64,000 bases of DNA from Membranipora membranacea (lineage: Eukaryota > Bryozoa > Gymnolaemata > Cheilostomatida > Membraniporidae): positions 23,810,001 through 23,874,000 of the forward strand of contig OU612073.1 of NCBI GenBank assembly GCA_914767715.1. Direction: 5' to 3'. This document shows positions 11,601 through 23,228 of the stretch, one piece after another. Made by a program: the position numbers and the translations under genes. Numbering within the stretch: position 1 is the first letter of the stretch; each line of letters begins with the position of its first letter. Under the pieces are notes generated by a model that was not told where the DNA came from, did no database searches, and saw only the letters and a list, made by a program, of their open reading frames with translations.

Positions 11601-13283
11601 TGGTGATACTGATATGACAAATTTACATGAGTGGAGTGAATAAACTCACCCATTCAAGTCATACTTACCATGATATAGCTCTCAGGCACTGAAGACTGTT
11701 GCGTTGCTTGCTTTTGTCCCACTGGATTGTCTTGTTCTGTTCTCATAATCAACTCTAATGAAAAGTAAAAATAATGCGTTGATAGAGTTGTAAACAATAA
11801 TATCATGTCGGTATCATGGTGTGCTCTGTCCTCTGTATTTCACACCCATTGTTTGGGATGTTGATGTTCAATAAAACAACAATAATTCCTCCAATCAACC
11901 TATTCACTGTCTTTGAAGTGGATAGAGTTATCCTCTCATTTGTACAGGAACTTAAACATATTTTCTTCTCACTGTGGCCATACTCATAGCTCATATCGAA
12001 AAGGCAGAATGGGGGTTTTTTACTGAATGTGGGGTGATCAAACACACAGTAAACATCATTTACTTTAGTCACGCTCCACGAGGACCTGGCTAGGATGAAT
12101 GGTCACTAAATCGGGAATGACTGTCGACCTCAATTGTTATAGTTAAGAGAAAAATATTGTCTCATAACTAAGTTTCATGAAATATTGCACTTATCATTCT
12201 CGATGGCTCTTAAAAGCTGCCTAAATCATTTTCTGGTCAATCCTGGCTTTGATGAAGATATTTTTTTCTCATATCAAAAATCAACAAAACCAGAGTTCAA
12301 TTACTAATCTAAAGCCCCCTCTGGATCAGAATTCAGAATTGCTGCTCCGTTAAGAAGGAAAAGCTTATTTTGCTCCCAATGCTCCAATCGCGTTAGAAGG
12401 AATGTATCCTAAAATTTATGTCAACCGACTAGCTCAGCTCTGAATCTGAGATAAGCTGTCTGGGTCAAGGTGGGATTTAAGTAAATTGGTAAAAAGGACT
12501 TACCTGGTATCTCCCCAGATCTGTCAGAAATCTCTGTTGATGAGGGCCATACGTCAGCCTGCAAGAAACATAGATATTTAAAAAAGGCCTAGAAATAGCG
12601 TTTGACTGATAACTTTCTGCTGTTGTGTTGTGTTGTGGTGTGCGTATAACTGTATTTTGCATCTTTGAAACAAAAAAAGTATTTAATTTCGAAGAAGCAG
12701 CGTGATTGGGATATGTTAGGTGGTAATGAGTCTGAAGCAACCGCTATCAAGCCTTGCTTTTTGTGAAATACAATAATTGCTTGTGATGTTATTTTCTGTG
12801 CTATTTTCATGTAACTGGCGGAGGGCAGACAAAAATTTTAGAGGTTTGTGATACATTTGTGTAAAAACTATTCTCACAATCTAAGAGCTAGTCTTAGTAG
12901 CAAACTCAATTAGACTGAGTGCCTGGTTTACTTACAGAGGCACTTGAGGAGGGCCTATAAGGTGACCGACTCCGACCTGATGAGTATGCACTATCTCTTT
13001 CTGTGAAGTCCAAATGCTCATCATTGTCATGAGAATCATCTGTTTGTGCTGGTAAAGAACAATTGCCAAAATCTGAGGCATCTGAAACTGGTACTCCGAG
13101 TTTGTAATCATTTTTCCGCCAATTTGGCTTTACACACCGTACAAAAGGTTTGGCTATGCTAGTCCACTTTAAAGGCCTGCGATTATTGAGATTTTGTTGA
13201 GAGGGGTTCGACTCAATTGTCTCTTTGCTACTCGCTAATGATGGCTGCGATATTGAGATCTTCTGGCGATCCTCAGATGGTTG
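5666..13283 (-). CDS. Uncharacterised protein with C-terminal trypsin-like serine protease domain
   Basis: Nine exons chain in frame on the minus strand: 13283-12936, 12558-12504, 11754-11669, 10387-10277, 9745-9586, 9451-9365, 7870-7615, 7483-6563 and 6152-5666, giving 836 residues and a TAA stop. The first listed exon starts with an acceptor (phase 0), so the N terminus is missing. Residues 1-370 are polar and low in complexity (Ser, Gln and acidic stretches) and were not recognised. The last two exons look like a trypsin-fold protease: SAGHSL with His about 500, IDIAGV with Asp about 615, and LPGQSGSPVF with Ser about 681, in the expected His-Asp-Ser order. The tail after about residue 745 is Ser/Pro-rich. 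I infer an intracellular or regulatory protease because no signal peptide is visible, but the true start is unknown. The protease call rests on motifs only; the Asp assignment is tentative. Confidence 0.72.
9855..9965 (+). repeat. tRNA-derived SINE fragment
   Basis: Contains a B-box-like GGTTTGAATCCC after an unpaired tRNA-like head. It lies in an intron of the protease gene. The head is too diverged to give the parent tRNA. Confidence 0.5.
10080..10255 (-). repeat. SINE body fragment (family shared with 11035-11381)
   Basis: On the minus strand it carries the family's core ATTCATCCTAGCTAGGTCCT followed by a CTAAAAATACC block and a GTTTGCACCACCC block, as in the copy at 11035-11381. The tRNA head is missing. 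Confidence 0.65.
10809..10848. repeat. (AAAT)n microsatellite
   Basis: About ten AAAT units with one AAT interruption, in an intron of the protease gene. Confidence 0.95.
11035..11381 (-). repeat. tRNA-derived SINE, nearly full length
   Basis: Read on the minus strand, the head has an A-box-like GTGGTCTAATGGTTAAGG and a B-box GGTTCAATTCC. A body with ATTCATCCTAGCGAGGTCC and ACTAAAAATACC follows, then a 3' part with GTTCCTGTACC and GAGAGGATAACTCTC, ending in an A/T-rich tail (AATAAATTC). The same body recurs at 10080-10255, 11860-12130 and 41130-41240, which defines it as a SINE family. I cannot match it to a named family. Confidence 0.8.
11860..12130 (-). repeat. SINE body copy
   Basis: Minus-strand copy of the same body: ATTCATCCTAGCCAGGTCCT, the TGTGTTTGATCACCCCAC block, and the 3' block GAGAGGATAACTCT. 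The tRNA head is absent. Divergence from the 11035-11381 copy is considerable, so the insertion is old. Confidence 0.7.
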
Positions 13284-13929
13284 CTGTAAAAACCACATGG
13301 ATTAGACTGATTAGTATAGAATTCGATACCGAGGGGAACATTCTGTTGTGTGTTTGGCTTTTCAATTCAGGTATTAGGCATTTACCTCCAAAAAAAATAA
13401 GGCACACCTAATAGTCATAACACATTTCTCATGATCTGTGATGAAGGTACCATTCAGCATTCCATCCGTGCATACACCTCATAATGCCTATCACAGTTTC
13501 TTTGTGAATGCCTACAACAACTTTTTAGTGAGCATGAGGAGTTTTAATACTGGAAACTATCGGATATATGATACAGAACTCAGCAGCGTCTTTCTTATCT
13601 GATCAGTGTTTTCCTTGCCTCCCTTTTCCACTGTGCTATAGGGCATATAGAAGTGAGCAGTGGTATAAAAATGGGGCATTGACTATTGGAAACTTTTTTT
13701 CAAATACATTTTATTGACTGCCCTGCTGAATCTTTTCAATATGGCTGTCAGGCATGAAGATTGATTGGCCATAAATAGAAAACACATAACTATTGAATCA
13801 GGTTTAGATTTAATTGTCAGTTGAGCAACCTGAACGCACACAAAAAAACTAAGCTCAGTGAACAATTTGCCCTTGTTGTGATTGAAATTGTTTAGGCAAG
13901 TTTAGAATTAATCTCCATGTTAATTCAAA

Positions 13930-14115
13930 AATGATCTCACCAATCAGCAAGGGTCGAAGCACAGTGATTACATCACAAACAAGTTGCCCTGCATAGCAAT
14001 GGTACAGCAAACTCAGGACATACTTAATTGTCAATCATTGTATTTAACTTACCAATGATTGCTAGCCCATTGCTAAGACTAAATTTCTTTGAAGAGAATT
14101 GCAGGATTGGACTTG
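13930..14115 (-). other. Possible exon pair, unassigned
   Basis: Minus strand: a segment encoding KKFSLSNGLAII ends at a GTAAGT donor near 14052. A second segment, from an acceptor near 13992 to a GTGAGA donor near 13942, continues it in phase as GQLVCDVITVLRPLLIG. Together they look like part of a hydrophobic protein. They do not join in phase to the protease exon at 13283. The product was not identified. Confidence 0.3.
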
Positions 14116-14384
14116 GCGGTTAGTATATTTAGCAACAATTGAGTGTTCTGTTGGCACATTTTATGAGTAGTGATGTATTTCACTCTTCATATAGGTCAGC
14201 AGATTAAAACTTACTTTTGGATTTGGATTCCGTATTGAATTTTATATCTATGCTTTTGTCACGCCATACTATAAGTCTATGCAAACACGTTGCTTGATAG
14301 GGTTGATCAAAATAAGGTTGATTAAAATCAGTTGTCTTATCACACGCCACATCCCGTAGCATGGTCGGCAAAATTTTAGTGCCT

Positions 14385-14530
14385 TAGTGGCGAGGCCGCA
14401 ATATCTGCATCAGATTGCTCTCTGTTTGCAGACAGGTCGGGGTACACCTGGGGGCCAACCAATCCCCAGTAGTCGCTGGACTGCAGTGGTATTTGAGCCC
14501 ACGACCTTCAACATTTGCATGTTAAAGGAC
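14385..14530 (-). repeat. tRNA-like SINE fragment
   Basis: Minus strand contains GGAGTCGGTCC, then a B-box-like GGGCTCAAATACC, resembling the 5' region of a tRNA-derived SINE. The body after the head does not match the other family in this window. Confidence 0.4.
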
Positions 14531-14924
14531 CGACTCCTACAACTATAGCCCAAACAGAAAATGTTTACACCAGTTCCTCACTGTGTTCAAGGGGAGAGCC
14601 TAAATCTTGAGTGCATGAGAGCCTCTTACATATTTTCGTGCCTACCCTAAAAGTTAGCTGTGAATAATTTGAAAATAACACTGTGTTTTTTTATCCATCA
14701 AACAAGATCAAATCTGTCTGAACTGATTAGACTGAAATGATCATTTCTATGTCAACAAATTTGGTTAACAAGATGGATGTGATAAATTGTACATCGTTTT
14801 ATTTATTTTGGATCTGGATTTTGGTTCTGGATCAAGAGGGAGATTTGATAAAAGTGGCATCAAGTCGAACAAATATAAGGAGGTGTTGACCCAAAGCATA
14901 TCCAGGTGCTGAATCCTCTTTTGC

Positions 14925-15065
14925 TTTCACTGGTTGGAGTAACAGTTTACTTCTTGGTATAATCCACAAAACTGGCTGAGCGGTTGGAGTGTTTGATCTC
15001 AGCGTGAGAGGCCCGAGTTCAAATTCCGGTGAGGCCAGATTAAAAATAGCAAGGAGGGAGCATGC
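14925..15065 (+). repeat. tRNA-Leu/Ser-like SINE
   Basis: Contains A-box TGGCTGAGCGGTTGG and B-box GAGTTCAAATTCC about 40 bases apart, resembling class II tRNAs. It does not fold into a full tRNA and is followed by AT-rich sequence. A partial relative (CTGAGCGGTTGG, GGAGTAACAG) lies at about 33525-33580. Confidence 0.6.
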
Positions 15066-15116
15066 GGAGGACCCCTTATTTTCATATAATATATATGAAT
15101 ATACCACAATTATAAC

Positions 15117-15600
15117 ATGTTTATTGAGCTATATTGGCTGTATTCGCTGAAAATAATTGTGGGGGGAGTTCTGCCACATAATAGGACAACGATACCCAGA
15201 CTGTCTACTCATAGGTGTCATGGATTATTTTTGTTGCAAAAACGGGCTTTACGCATTATCGCCAATGTGCATTACATCCCATATTATCTCATTTCAACCG
15301 AATCCATTACACATTCATTACAACTCCTACCTCTTCCTAAGCTTGTTTGTTATTTCACTTCATTTTTTGCGCATAAGATAAACAATTTTTTAACACCTCC
15401 ATTTATATATAGAGGATTTAAAAACACTACCAAGTTCAATTTTCGTGATAAACATTTACTTTTATATCATACAGACAATCTAAGATACAAAGTTTCTGCT
15501 ACATACAATTCTTTACCGTTACATTTGAGATCTAAAGAGAAGTTCAGTTCATTCAAAACTTTACTTTTCAACCATATATTATCGACTTGACCAACATCAT
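15117..15600 (+). mobile_element. LINE fragment: end of reverse transcriptase ORF and 3' UTR
   Basis: An open frame reads like the extreme C terminus of a CR1/Jockey-type non-LTR reverse transcriptase: LLQKRALRIIANVHY, then SLPLHLRSKEKFSSFKTLL and a stop near 15590. The catalytic domain is absent, so the insertion is 5'-truncated and inactive. Confidence 0.75.
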
Positions 15601-17294
15601 TGATGATATTATTTCCCTTCTGTTTCTCTTTTTTGTTATAAAAAAAATTGTTTTCTGGCACTGAGTGCAAAACATTTCGAATGAGATGACTTTTGATGCC
15701 AATAAAAAGTATATATATATATGGAAAGGACAGCCATTTTAATTTTAACTTATAATGATATCGCCAATTAGCCAACCATCATAAACTCAATCGACAACCT
15801 GAGTGTATATCATCAAGGAGTTTGAAAGTAACTCCCTGATATCATGCACCCCTGAAGTTTTGCAGCATTTATGATCCTGCATTTCTAGTTTTATTATTGA
15901 GTTTAATTTCATTTCAGTATTATGGGTTAGATTGCTAAGGGGGATTACAGCCGAAACCATATGTAACATTGGAATTAAGTGTCACTTAGGGAATAATCTA
16001 GCCAGTTTAGACAACTTAGGCTTCAGTTTTTGACATTACCTACCTTGTTGGGTTTTCTTGAGAAAAATCCTGCTGCAGCACTCTTTTTTCCACTCATTTT
16101 GTTTATGATGTGAGGATCCTTGAATGTAGTGCAGTTGAAAACACGTCAGCATTAAATGGATGTCTGGCAACATCCTTTTTAAATAATATGTATAACACCA
16201 AATAGCAATTTCCTCATAACCGGCATTCACTAATATAATATCTCAATAAAGAAGTTATTGTATACTGCGCAGAAGTTGAAACCCAACTGAATGTTTTCGT
16301 GAATGATGAATTGTAATATTATACATAAGTCAAGGGGGATTGATTTTTATAGCTGGCGGTATTGTAAATGCATACCCTCACTTGTCACAAAGAATGCTTG
16401 ATTATCGTTTTACTATTCCATAGTCCCCTTGGAAAACCCAAATTCATTTGTTTGAAGTTTTATCATGTTCTACAGAAACTTCCACTCCCACTTTGCTTAT
16501 TAGACTGGCCAAAACTTTGTTTCATCAGTGTATGCTTCACAGTGGTCGCCATTCTGAATGTGTGTGTCTTATATATATTAGGAGGCACATGCAATTCAAG
16601 GGTTTAATATTCTGCGGTCAAAGTGTCCGAAGACTGATGGGTAAAAACAATAACATCCTATAATGAGTGAATGGGTTTCACTGTGAGAATTTTGTAGACA
16701 ATACATCCAGCTACAACTTGCGCCGTTTTATGTGTCTAAGAACTGCCAATGGACTTTGTTGGGGCAGATATGGTACATTTATTTGAACTCGCAACCTGTC
16801 AAATTACAATTCATAATAGCAGTACAGGAAAAGATTAAAATATGATAATGTTGTGTATAAAATTGTGCCATTATAAGATGGTTCTGAATTTGGATAAAAA
16901 ATTTCCCTAGTTGGCATTGCAGATGTAGAAACCATTAGTTATGTTAAAATATATAATACATTCTATCATTATTCTTTAAGAACATCACCTATATACCTAA
17001 TATACAACCTGAAGTTTATGAACGCTGGGGTATAATAGTTACACAACCTCATAATAATACATACATACATTGTTAAACGATACTGATGATACGGTTTCCT
17101 AAATACATGTACATGATCGGTCAAATTTCTAGGTAAGAAAATGCACATGCCAAAACACATCTGCAGGCATACAAATATATATCTACAGGAATATGCATCT
17201 GCCAATCTCATGAAACATAAACCTCATTCGCGGTACAGTCCAAGTGGTATAATCACTGATACATATTCATGGCTAGGTTGGTTAGGCCCCTACA

Positions 17295-20200
17295 TCATCT
17301 GAGAGTAAATATAATTTTGTGATCTTGTGGTGCCAGACCAATACCATGTAGTACTGGTGTATCAGTTATCGTCTGACTACAGTCTGACAGCCTAACACTG
17401 TATCTCTGCATCAGTGTGGTGAACATAAGAAACTGCTCCATCCTCGCTAATCCTTCTCCAATACACCTTCTTTTACCTGAAAAAAGTTGATAACTTAGAT
17501 AAATATATAATTCTATACGTCAGTCACCAACTATAACAATACATCAGCAGTGTCACCAGCAGTTATATCCACTCAAAGATGGGCAGCAGATAATAGCATG
17601 CAGCTGAACCCAGAAAAGACCGAGGTGATGGACTCTAGTTTGAGCCATAAGCATCATTATAAACAAGATGTTGTGGTTGATGATTTATCTTTTTCTCCAA
17701 ATTCATTCACAAAATTTTTAGGGGTTTTTATTGATAATAAGTTGTCTTTTAACAAACATGTGGACTCTTTAGTATCAGCTTGTAGCTCAAGATTATTTTT
17801 AATGAGGAAACTAAAGACAATTGGACTAAACAGTGATGGCTTAAAAGCTTTTTATTTGTGCAACATACGCTCAAAGCTTAGCTATGCTGCTCCGGCCTGG
17901 TATTCCTTGCTAGGCGAACATAACTGCGACAGACTTGAGAAAATAAAACGAGCAGCTCTGAAGATAATTTTTCCAGAGTTAGAATACGATCATAGATTAT
18001 CAGTCTTAGGCATCCCAAAACTCTGTGATTTTCTTTTTGATATCTCTTATTCACATTTTCTGCGTATAGTGAATAATGAATCACATCCTCTTTTTAGTGA
18101 ACTACTTTTCAACAAGAATTCCAGCACATCCTCTCGAGCTATACAAATTTTTCGGCCAAAACTCTGCATGACTGAAAGGCGGAGAAAAGGCTTTTTTAAT
18201 TTTTTCATGATCTATCATGACAACGGTCTAGTATATAAATAATTTTTAGTGTGTTGTTTTTACTATGCTATACCATCGCTCGCATTCTGTACCATCTGTC
18301 ATGATGATTGAATGAATATATATCAAATCAAATAAAAAAAATCTTTGGATTCACTAACTTCCAGACAACAACGGAGCTACGACTTGAAAAATGACTGGAT
18401 AGATATAATATGAACTTCATGTTTAAAGTTGTAATCATGATCACGATATATAGTTCCTATTTTGGATGGAAATATGCGATGAATGTAGGAATATAATAAA
18501 TATTAGTACGTTTCATAAAACCTGAGGACCAGGAGTAAAATATTGGCCGGAGAAAATGTTTGCTATTTCGCACATGCTTTAAAATAAAACTAACTACAGT
18601 ACCGTATGAAAATAACAACTAACCTAATCCAAAAGTAATAACTCTCTGTTTCTTCAAGTTTGTATCTCCTTCCAGAAACCTTTCAGGTCTGAACGAATTC
18701 GGTTCAGGAAAGACTTCTTCATCATGGACGACAGAGCTTGCATTACACATCAGCTGAGTGCCAGCAGGAATGATCTATAATCACAATAACCACGGCAGTC
18801 ATAGCTTTAGATAGAACCTTTTGTTAATGGTAAGAATTATAAAAAAGGGAAGATTTACCCCTCTGTGTGGTGGCAGAAAATCAGTGGTAACTAATATAAA
18901 ATTATCTCCAAACAACCTAAACCAAACTCTTGCTAACTCTTATTCTTTATTGTTATACACATAGAGTTTTGACCTTAGATCTTCTCAATCAGATAACTAG
19001 TATTAGCTTTCCTGCACAAGGGTTTCAAATTTAGATTTTGCATAATATGTACTATAAAAATCTTTACAGTATGGGTCAGCCCATACACAGAATATTCCAG
19101 AGATGTGTTACCATCTTAATATTGTTGTCACCTCTTGGCTCGCCCTCGAAATCTGCATCCATTCCAATTTGTTGAGATCGAGCTGAAACTTCAAAAACAT
19201 CTGCCGCAGGGCCTCTTTAGACAAAGACAAAGCCTTTGATGATAACCTCTCAGCCACGGCAGCTCACTGTAGTTCGATAAGCTCATCGCGAACTGAATCT
19301 TTGAGTTCAGCGCAAACCGAGAGGTATTCCCATGGATGGTACATCCTGAAAATTAGCTCAGGTCAACCCATGGAACGACAGTGAATTGTGATCGACTTGA
19401 TCTGCTTAAAAGCTGAAATACTGCAGGTGCTTACCATGCCTTTGACGTGGATATCCGCTGACACAGTACGAGGTACTAATGTGGCGGCCTGATTGCTCTT
19501 ACGCATCGATTCTAAAATCACCGCCTCCACATAATGGAGCTTCAGACGATCCGAGTGTGAAATCTGCCTTTCACATCCTGGAAAATATAGAGTGATGTGG
19601 CCGTGATGTCAATATAAAGTTATTACCGTAGACTTATTAATCATATTGATAATTATTATTGAGCCTATTACTTAGTTTGATGTGTCAAAAAGGGTATTTT
19701 GGCGAAACCACTTGGGTGCCTTGTGTCAAATGTGATCTCGGTAGTGTTACCTATTTCATTGTCGATCTCCTGATGAACTAAATCCTGGACCCGAGGGTGC
19801 AAGCACATATAAAGAAGCACCCAGCGTAGGGCTTTTGAAGTAGTTTCTGTTCCAGCTCCATATAATTGCTCTAAGGCAAAATGAACATTTTTTCCTACAA
19901 ACCAAAGCAACAGAATCTTTGTTTTGGTGATAGTTATTCACCCAAAGATTTACTTAGAGAGAGATTTGTTCACAACTTTAGTTTTGATCTAGACACATAA
20001 GTACATGTAAATAATTTAGCCCCCTACCACCATTGTCACAGATGATGAGTATTTTGATACCAAGTTTCACCAGCAGCGAACTTTGCCAGCAGATATATAA
20101 AACCTGATGTTTTGATGATCTGACGACTCTGAGTTCTTACTGGTATGATAGCTGGGTAGTCCCTCATCTCCATGTTGCTTTGTAATGAGGTTTATTAACC

Positions 20201-23200
20201 TATTTGTAGGATGTGTTTGACCCTCGTCACCCTTCTAAATACTCTGCTCCTCAACCATTCCGATTGTAGGAATGATCACCTCATCCTGAACAGGTAGAAC
20301 ACATAGAGAAAGGATAAAGCGCACATTTTCTCATTTTCTTTTATGATGGATCTGATCACATACTGAACAGTACGAAATAGAGTGACAAAACAGGTATGGT
20401 CTCTGCATTAGATCCTTAAGACATCGCAAGGATTGGTTGACAGATATAGTTGTGTCAGCGCTTGCAGTAAAGTCGGACATGGCAATGGCCTATGACTATG
20501 AGTATTTAAAATATTAATAAGAATCTACCATCAAATACTTTTCCATCTTTAGGGATGAATTTGGAAACAGGTGCAGGAATGGTATGTTTTTTATAATGGC
20601 GTTATGTCCCATGGAGCTCATCATTGTGTGAATTGACTCTACGAGGATTTTCTGCTCTTCGCTGTCATAATCAAACCTTCGCTCAAAAACCATCTGTGAG
20701 ATCACATTTGAAGAGAACCGCTTCAAGCTGTGAAGAAAACAAGGTAATACAGAAGTTGTCTCATCATTGGTATTTAATCAGGCGAGATCATAGAATTTAC
20801 TATGCTTCTAGGAGTATGTGGTACGGGAAATCTCAAAAGGGTGGAACACCTGGCCTTTCTAATATTTCAATGTTCAAGACATTTCACAATACAAAACGAC
20901 TAATAATGTAATGTACATAATATTATCATTGTAAGCATTAGTCATAGTAGTTCATCTGAGTTAGAGAAAAACGAGTAAAGACAAACAAAGACAACTCCAC
21001 AGAATGAATTTACATAACGCAACCATAAATGTATTGGAATCATATATATAAAAAGAAAAATCTATGATTGTAATACTAGCGTGTTTTTACTGAATGTGAC
21101 AAGAATGATTCTAATTGGATGATTCACCTCACCTTCCTGTTTCTACAGGTTTGCGGATATAAGGTTTGATGTAGTAAATGATGTACAACTCTATCTCTTC
21201 CATTATCTTCTCTTCGCTGCTACGCTTACCCATTCCTTCATCTCGCAGAATAGTTAAGACTGAGGACCTTATCGTACGCCAGTATGGATCAGGCCCGAAA
21301 ATCACCCCTGAAAACATTAATGCTAATTATGAATCTAAATCTTCAAAGACGCACTCCCATAATTAGAACAGGTATTGTATAGATCAAGTTCGATTGAGTT
21401 TTCCTGCATTCAAGTTTTCTACCATTTCAATGGTCACATCACTGCTGCTGAGGCATGACCAGTGGAGGGGGAGCAACTCCAAATTCAGGCAAATGGACCA
21501 AACTTGATCTAGGTAGTAGGTATTGTACGATAGTAAATTCGCAATATATTGTAAAGCCCCCATTAAGATGGAGTAATTACTGGATCGACCAGCAAACAAG
21601 AACTACACATGGCAAGTTAAAACCCACCATAGCTCATGTCATAAAAACTTTTTTGTGAGGAGACCATCAAGCGCTTGAGTGATCTCCGCAGCATGGCGAC
21701 CATGAGGGTGGAGGGGGTGCATTTCCTTTCATCATGATGCACAAGTCCGATAAATCAATGTTACGAGTAACAAAAACCAGCATTCAGTCAGGCCAAACTT
21801 ATCTCCAAATTCAAAATACAAGAATTCAGACTGGGTGAATTTTTTAAGGCTCGCTACAGAGACAAATTAATGCCTCAAAAGCTGGTGCTGAATCTCATTC
21901 ACCAGGTCACCAGGTCACCAGGTCACCAGGTCACCAGGTCACCAGCTGTGGGTCACTCAAATGTAAGCATTAGGAAATGTACCAGTTGCTGACACTTTTG
22001 GCCCCGTGTAGTGTAATCAGAGACTACAGATATATCTATAGTCTCTGGTGTAATCAGAGACTATAGATATATCTATAGTCTCTGGTATCAGAGACTATAG
22101 ATATATCTATAGTCTCTGATTACACCAGAGACTATAGATATATCTATAGTCTCTGATTGAATGTACCGGAGTGTCAAACTAGTAAGATAATAAATCAAAC
22201 TGTGGCTTTCACCCATTGATTTATTGTTTGTCTAATAAACCAGTGGTGTAAATTATTCACATTCTACTGTCCCACATGTCAGATTTTTAGTTTTCAGGTT
22301 GTTTTAACGTATCAACATCCATCGCTGAGATTAACATGCATAGCTAGATAAGAGTTAACAATCTTCTGTATCTGATTTCCATTATTCAGATTTCAAGTAT
22401 CAGGTTTTCACCTTGGTGTTTCTCAAAAGTTAGGTGCAGCATTATAACCCCAAAAATTGAATGCTGACAGTGAATGGTGTGTCTAACTGAGAGGATTTAT
22501 AAACTACTACATTCACATACTCCAATACTATAGTTGTCTGCACACATGTAACAATACGTACGCATAGAAATAGACAGTATCACTGTCTATGTGTGCACAC
22601 CATGTATGAAAGTTGATCCTAGTATAACCACCACAAAGTGAAGAGAGAGACATATAAACCACCACCAAGTATAAAATCTACAGTACCTGGGTATTGAGAG
22701 TTGCGCTCCTCAATAAACTTGGTCATTGTGTGCGGAGATCTCAGACTAGTTTTGTTCCCTTGAGTTATCCAGAGCTCATGGACCATTTCATAGCCTGAGG
22801 CCACAACTATCGGCTGACCCCCCATCTCGAATGAGAAGAGCTTCAGAAACGAGAAAACCAGAGCATGTACACCCAGCTTGTTCTTACTATCCATGCACTT
22901 TTTATAAATGAATACTACTGTGCAAAACATCCCAGCCCCTCAACAACATGCAAAATGAAGCACAGAGCATTACTGATCAAATCACAGTACTGACATGTGT
23001 TTTAATTAGAAGCTTGCAAGTTAGAAGTTGTGACCTCACCTCCCCATATATATCTCTGTACTTATTGAGGAATTTGTCAATAGCTCCACATTTAATGATC
23101 TGAGGTAGATTGCCGAGTAGAGGCAACCGCATTGGTCCAGGAGGGAACCCTCGGGGCCTCCGCCTTCTATTCAGCCAGATAAATGAGAGGAGGAAGGCTA

Positions 23201-23228
23201 CGGCACCAACAAGCCACACAGGAAGCAT
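17295..23228 (-). CDS. CYP2-like cytochrome P450 with one in-frame stop codon (9 exons)
   Basis: P450s are haem monooxygenases anchored in the ER by an N-terminal helix. Exons on the minus strand: 23228-23040, 22840-22687, 21307-21133, 20727-20529, 20285-20141, 19870-19751, 19577-19435, 18774-18624 and 17476-17295. All borders are GT-AG, phases match throughout, and there are 486 codons including the stop, normal for the family. Seen: N-terminal anchor, then the proline-rich hinge GFPPGPMRLPLLGN; I-helix GAGTETTS (292-299); ExxR as ESMR (350-353); PERF (405-408); haem loop FGLGKRRCIG (423-432) with Cys430. Exon 5 has an in-frame TAG at codon 256 (20235-20237), before all catalytic motifs. No other lesion was found, so this is either a recent pseudogene or null allele, or a sequencing error. 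A LINE fragment sits in the last intron and a palindrome array in intron 2. Substrate cannot be predicted. Confidence 0.92.
17521..18345 (+). mobile_element. 5'-truncated CR1/Jockey-like LINE in a P450 intron
   Basis: The open frame 17550-18242 encodes the reverse transcriptase region after the catalytic YADD: NSMQLNPEKTEVM, then FTKFLGVFIDNKLSFNKHV, and a thumb region with LSYAAPAWYSLL. The 3' end is AATAAA-like (CAAATCAAATAAAAAA near 18325-18340). The fragment is antisense to the P450. With no endonuclease or catalytic motif it cannot move by itself. Confidence 0.8.
19128..19360 (-). pseudogene. Unidentified coding remnant with an internal stop
   Basis: A GC-richer patch inside the P450 intron between exons 7 and 8. 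On the minus strand it has a protein-like frame (YHPWEYLSVCAELKDSV, then a TGA, then ALRQMFLKFQLDLNKLEWMQ) with one stop. It is not part of the P450. It is probably a fragment of a mobile element or processed gene; I do not recognise the parent. Confidence 0.35.
21893..21945. repeat. Tandem 8-base repeat (ACCAGGTC)n
   Basis: About six perfect units in intron 2 of the P450 gene. Confidence 0.9.
22018..22155. repeat. Array of four 30-base palindromes
   Basis: Four copies of CAGAGACTATAGATATATC(TATAGTCTCTG), each a near-perfect palindrome, separated by GTGTAAT-, GTAT- and ATTACAC-type spacers. The outer spacers are reverse complements, so the array itself is nearly palindromic. It lies in intron 2 of the P450. 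The half-site TATCTATAGTCTCTGTA recurs at about 35178-35195 and 36785-36805. Confidence 0.9.

Larger units (their letters stand above)
13284..17294. other. Upstream of the protease exons, to the P450 3' end: repeats and weak exon candidates
   Basis: No gene could be assembled. The stretch holds two SINE-like repeats (14385-14530, 14925-15065), a LINE fragment (15117-15600) and minus-strand exon-like pieces at 13930-14115. The missing 5' exons of the protease gene may lie here. The remainder is AT-rich, with nothing recognised. Confidence 0.5.

Noticed and set aside
14925-15065. Possible tRNA-Leu or tRNA-Ser gene
   Set aside because: A and B boxes are present but acceptor and anticodon stems do not pair; a SINE head is the better reading.
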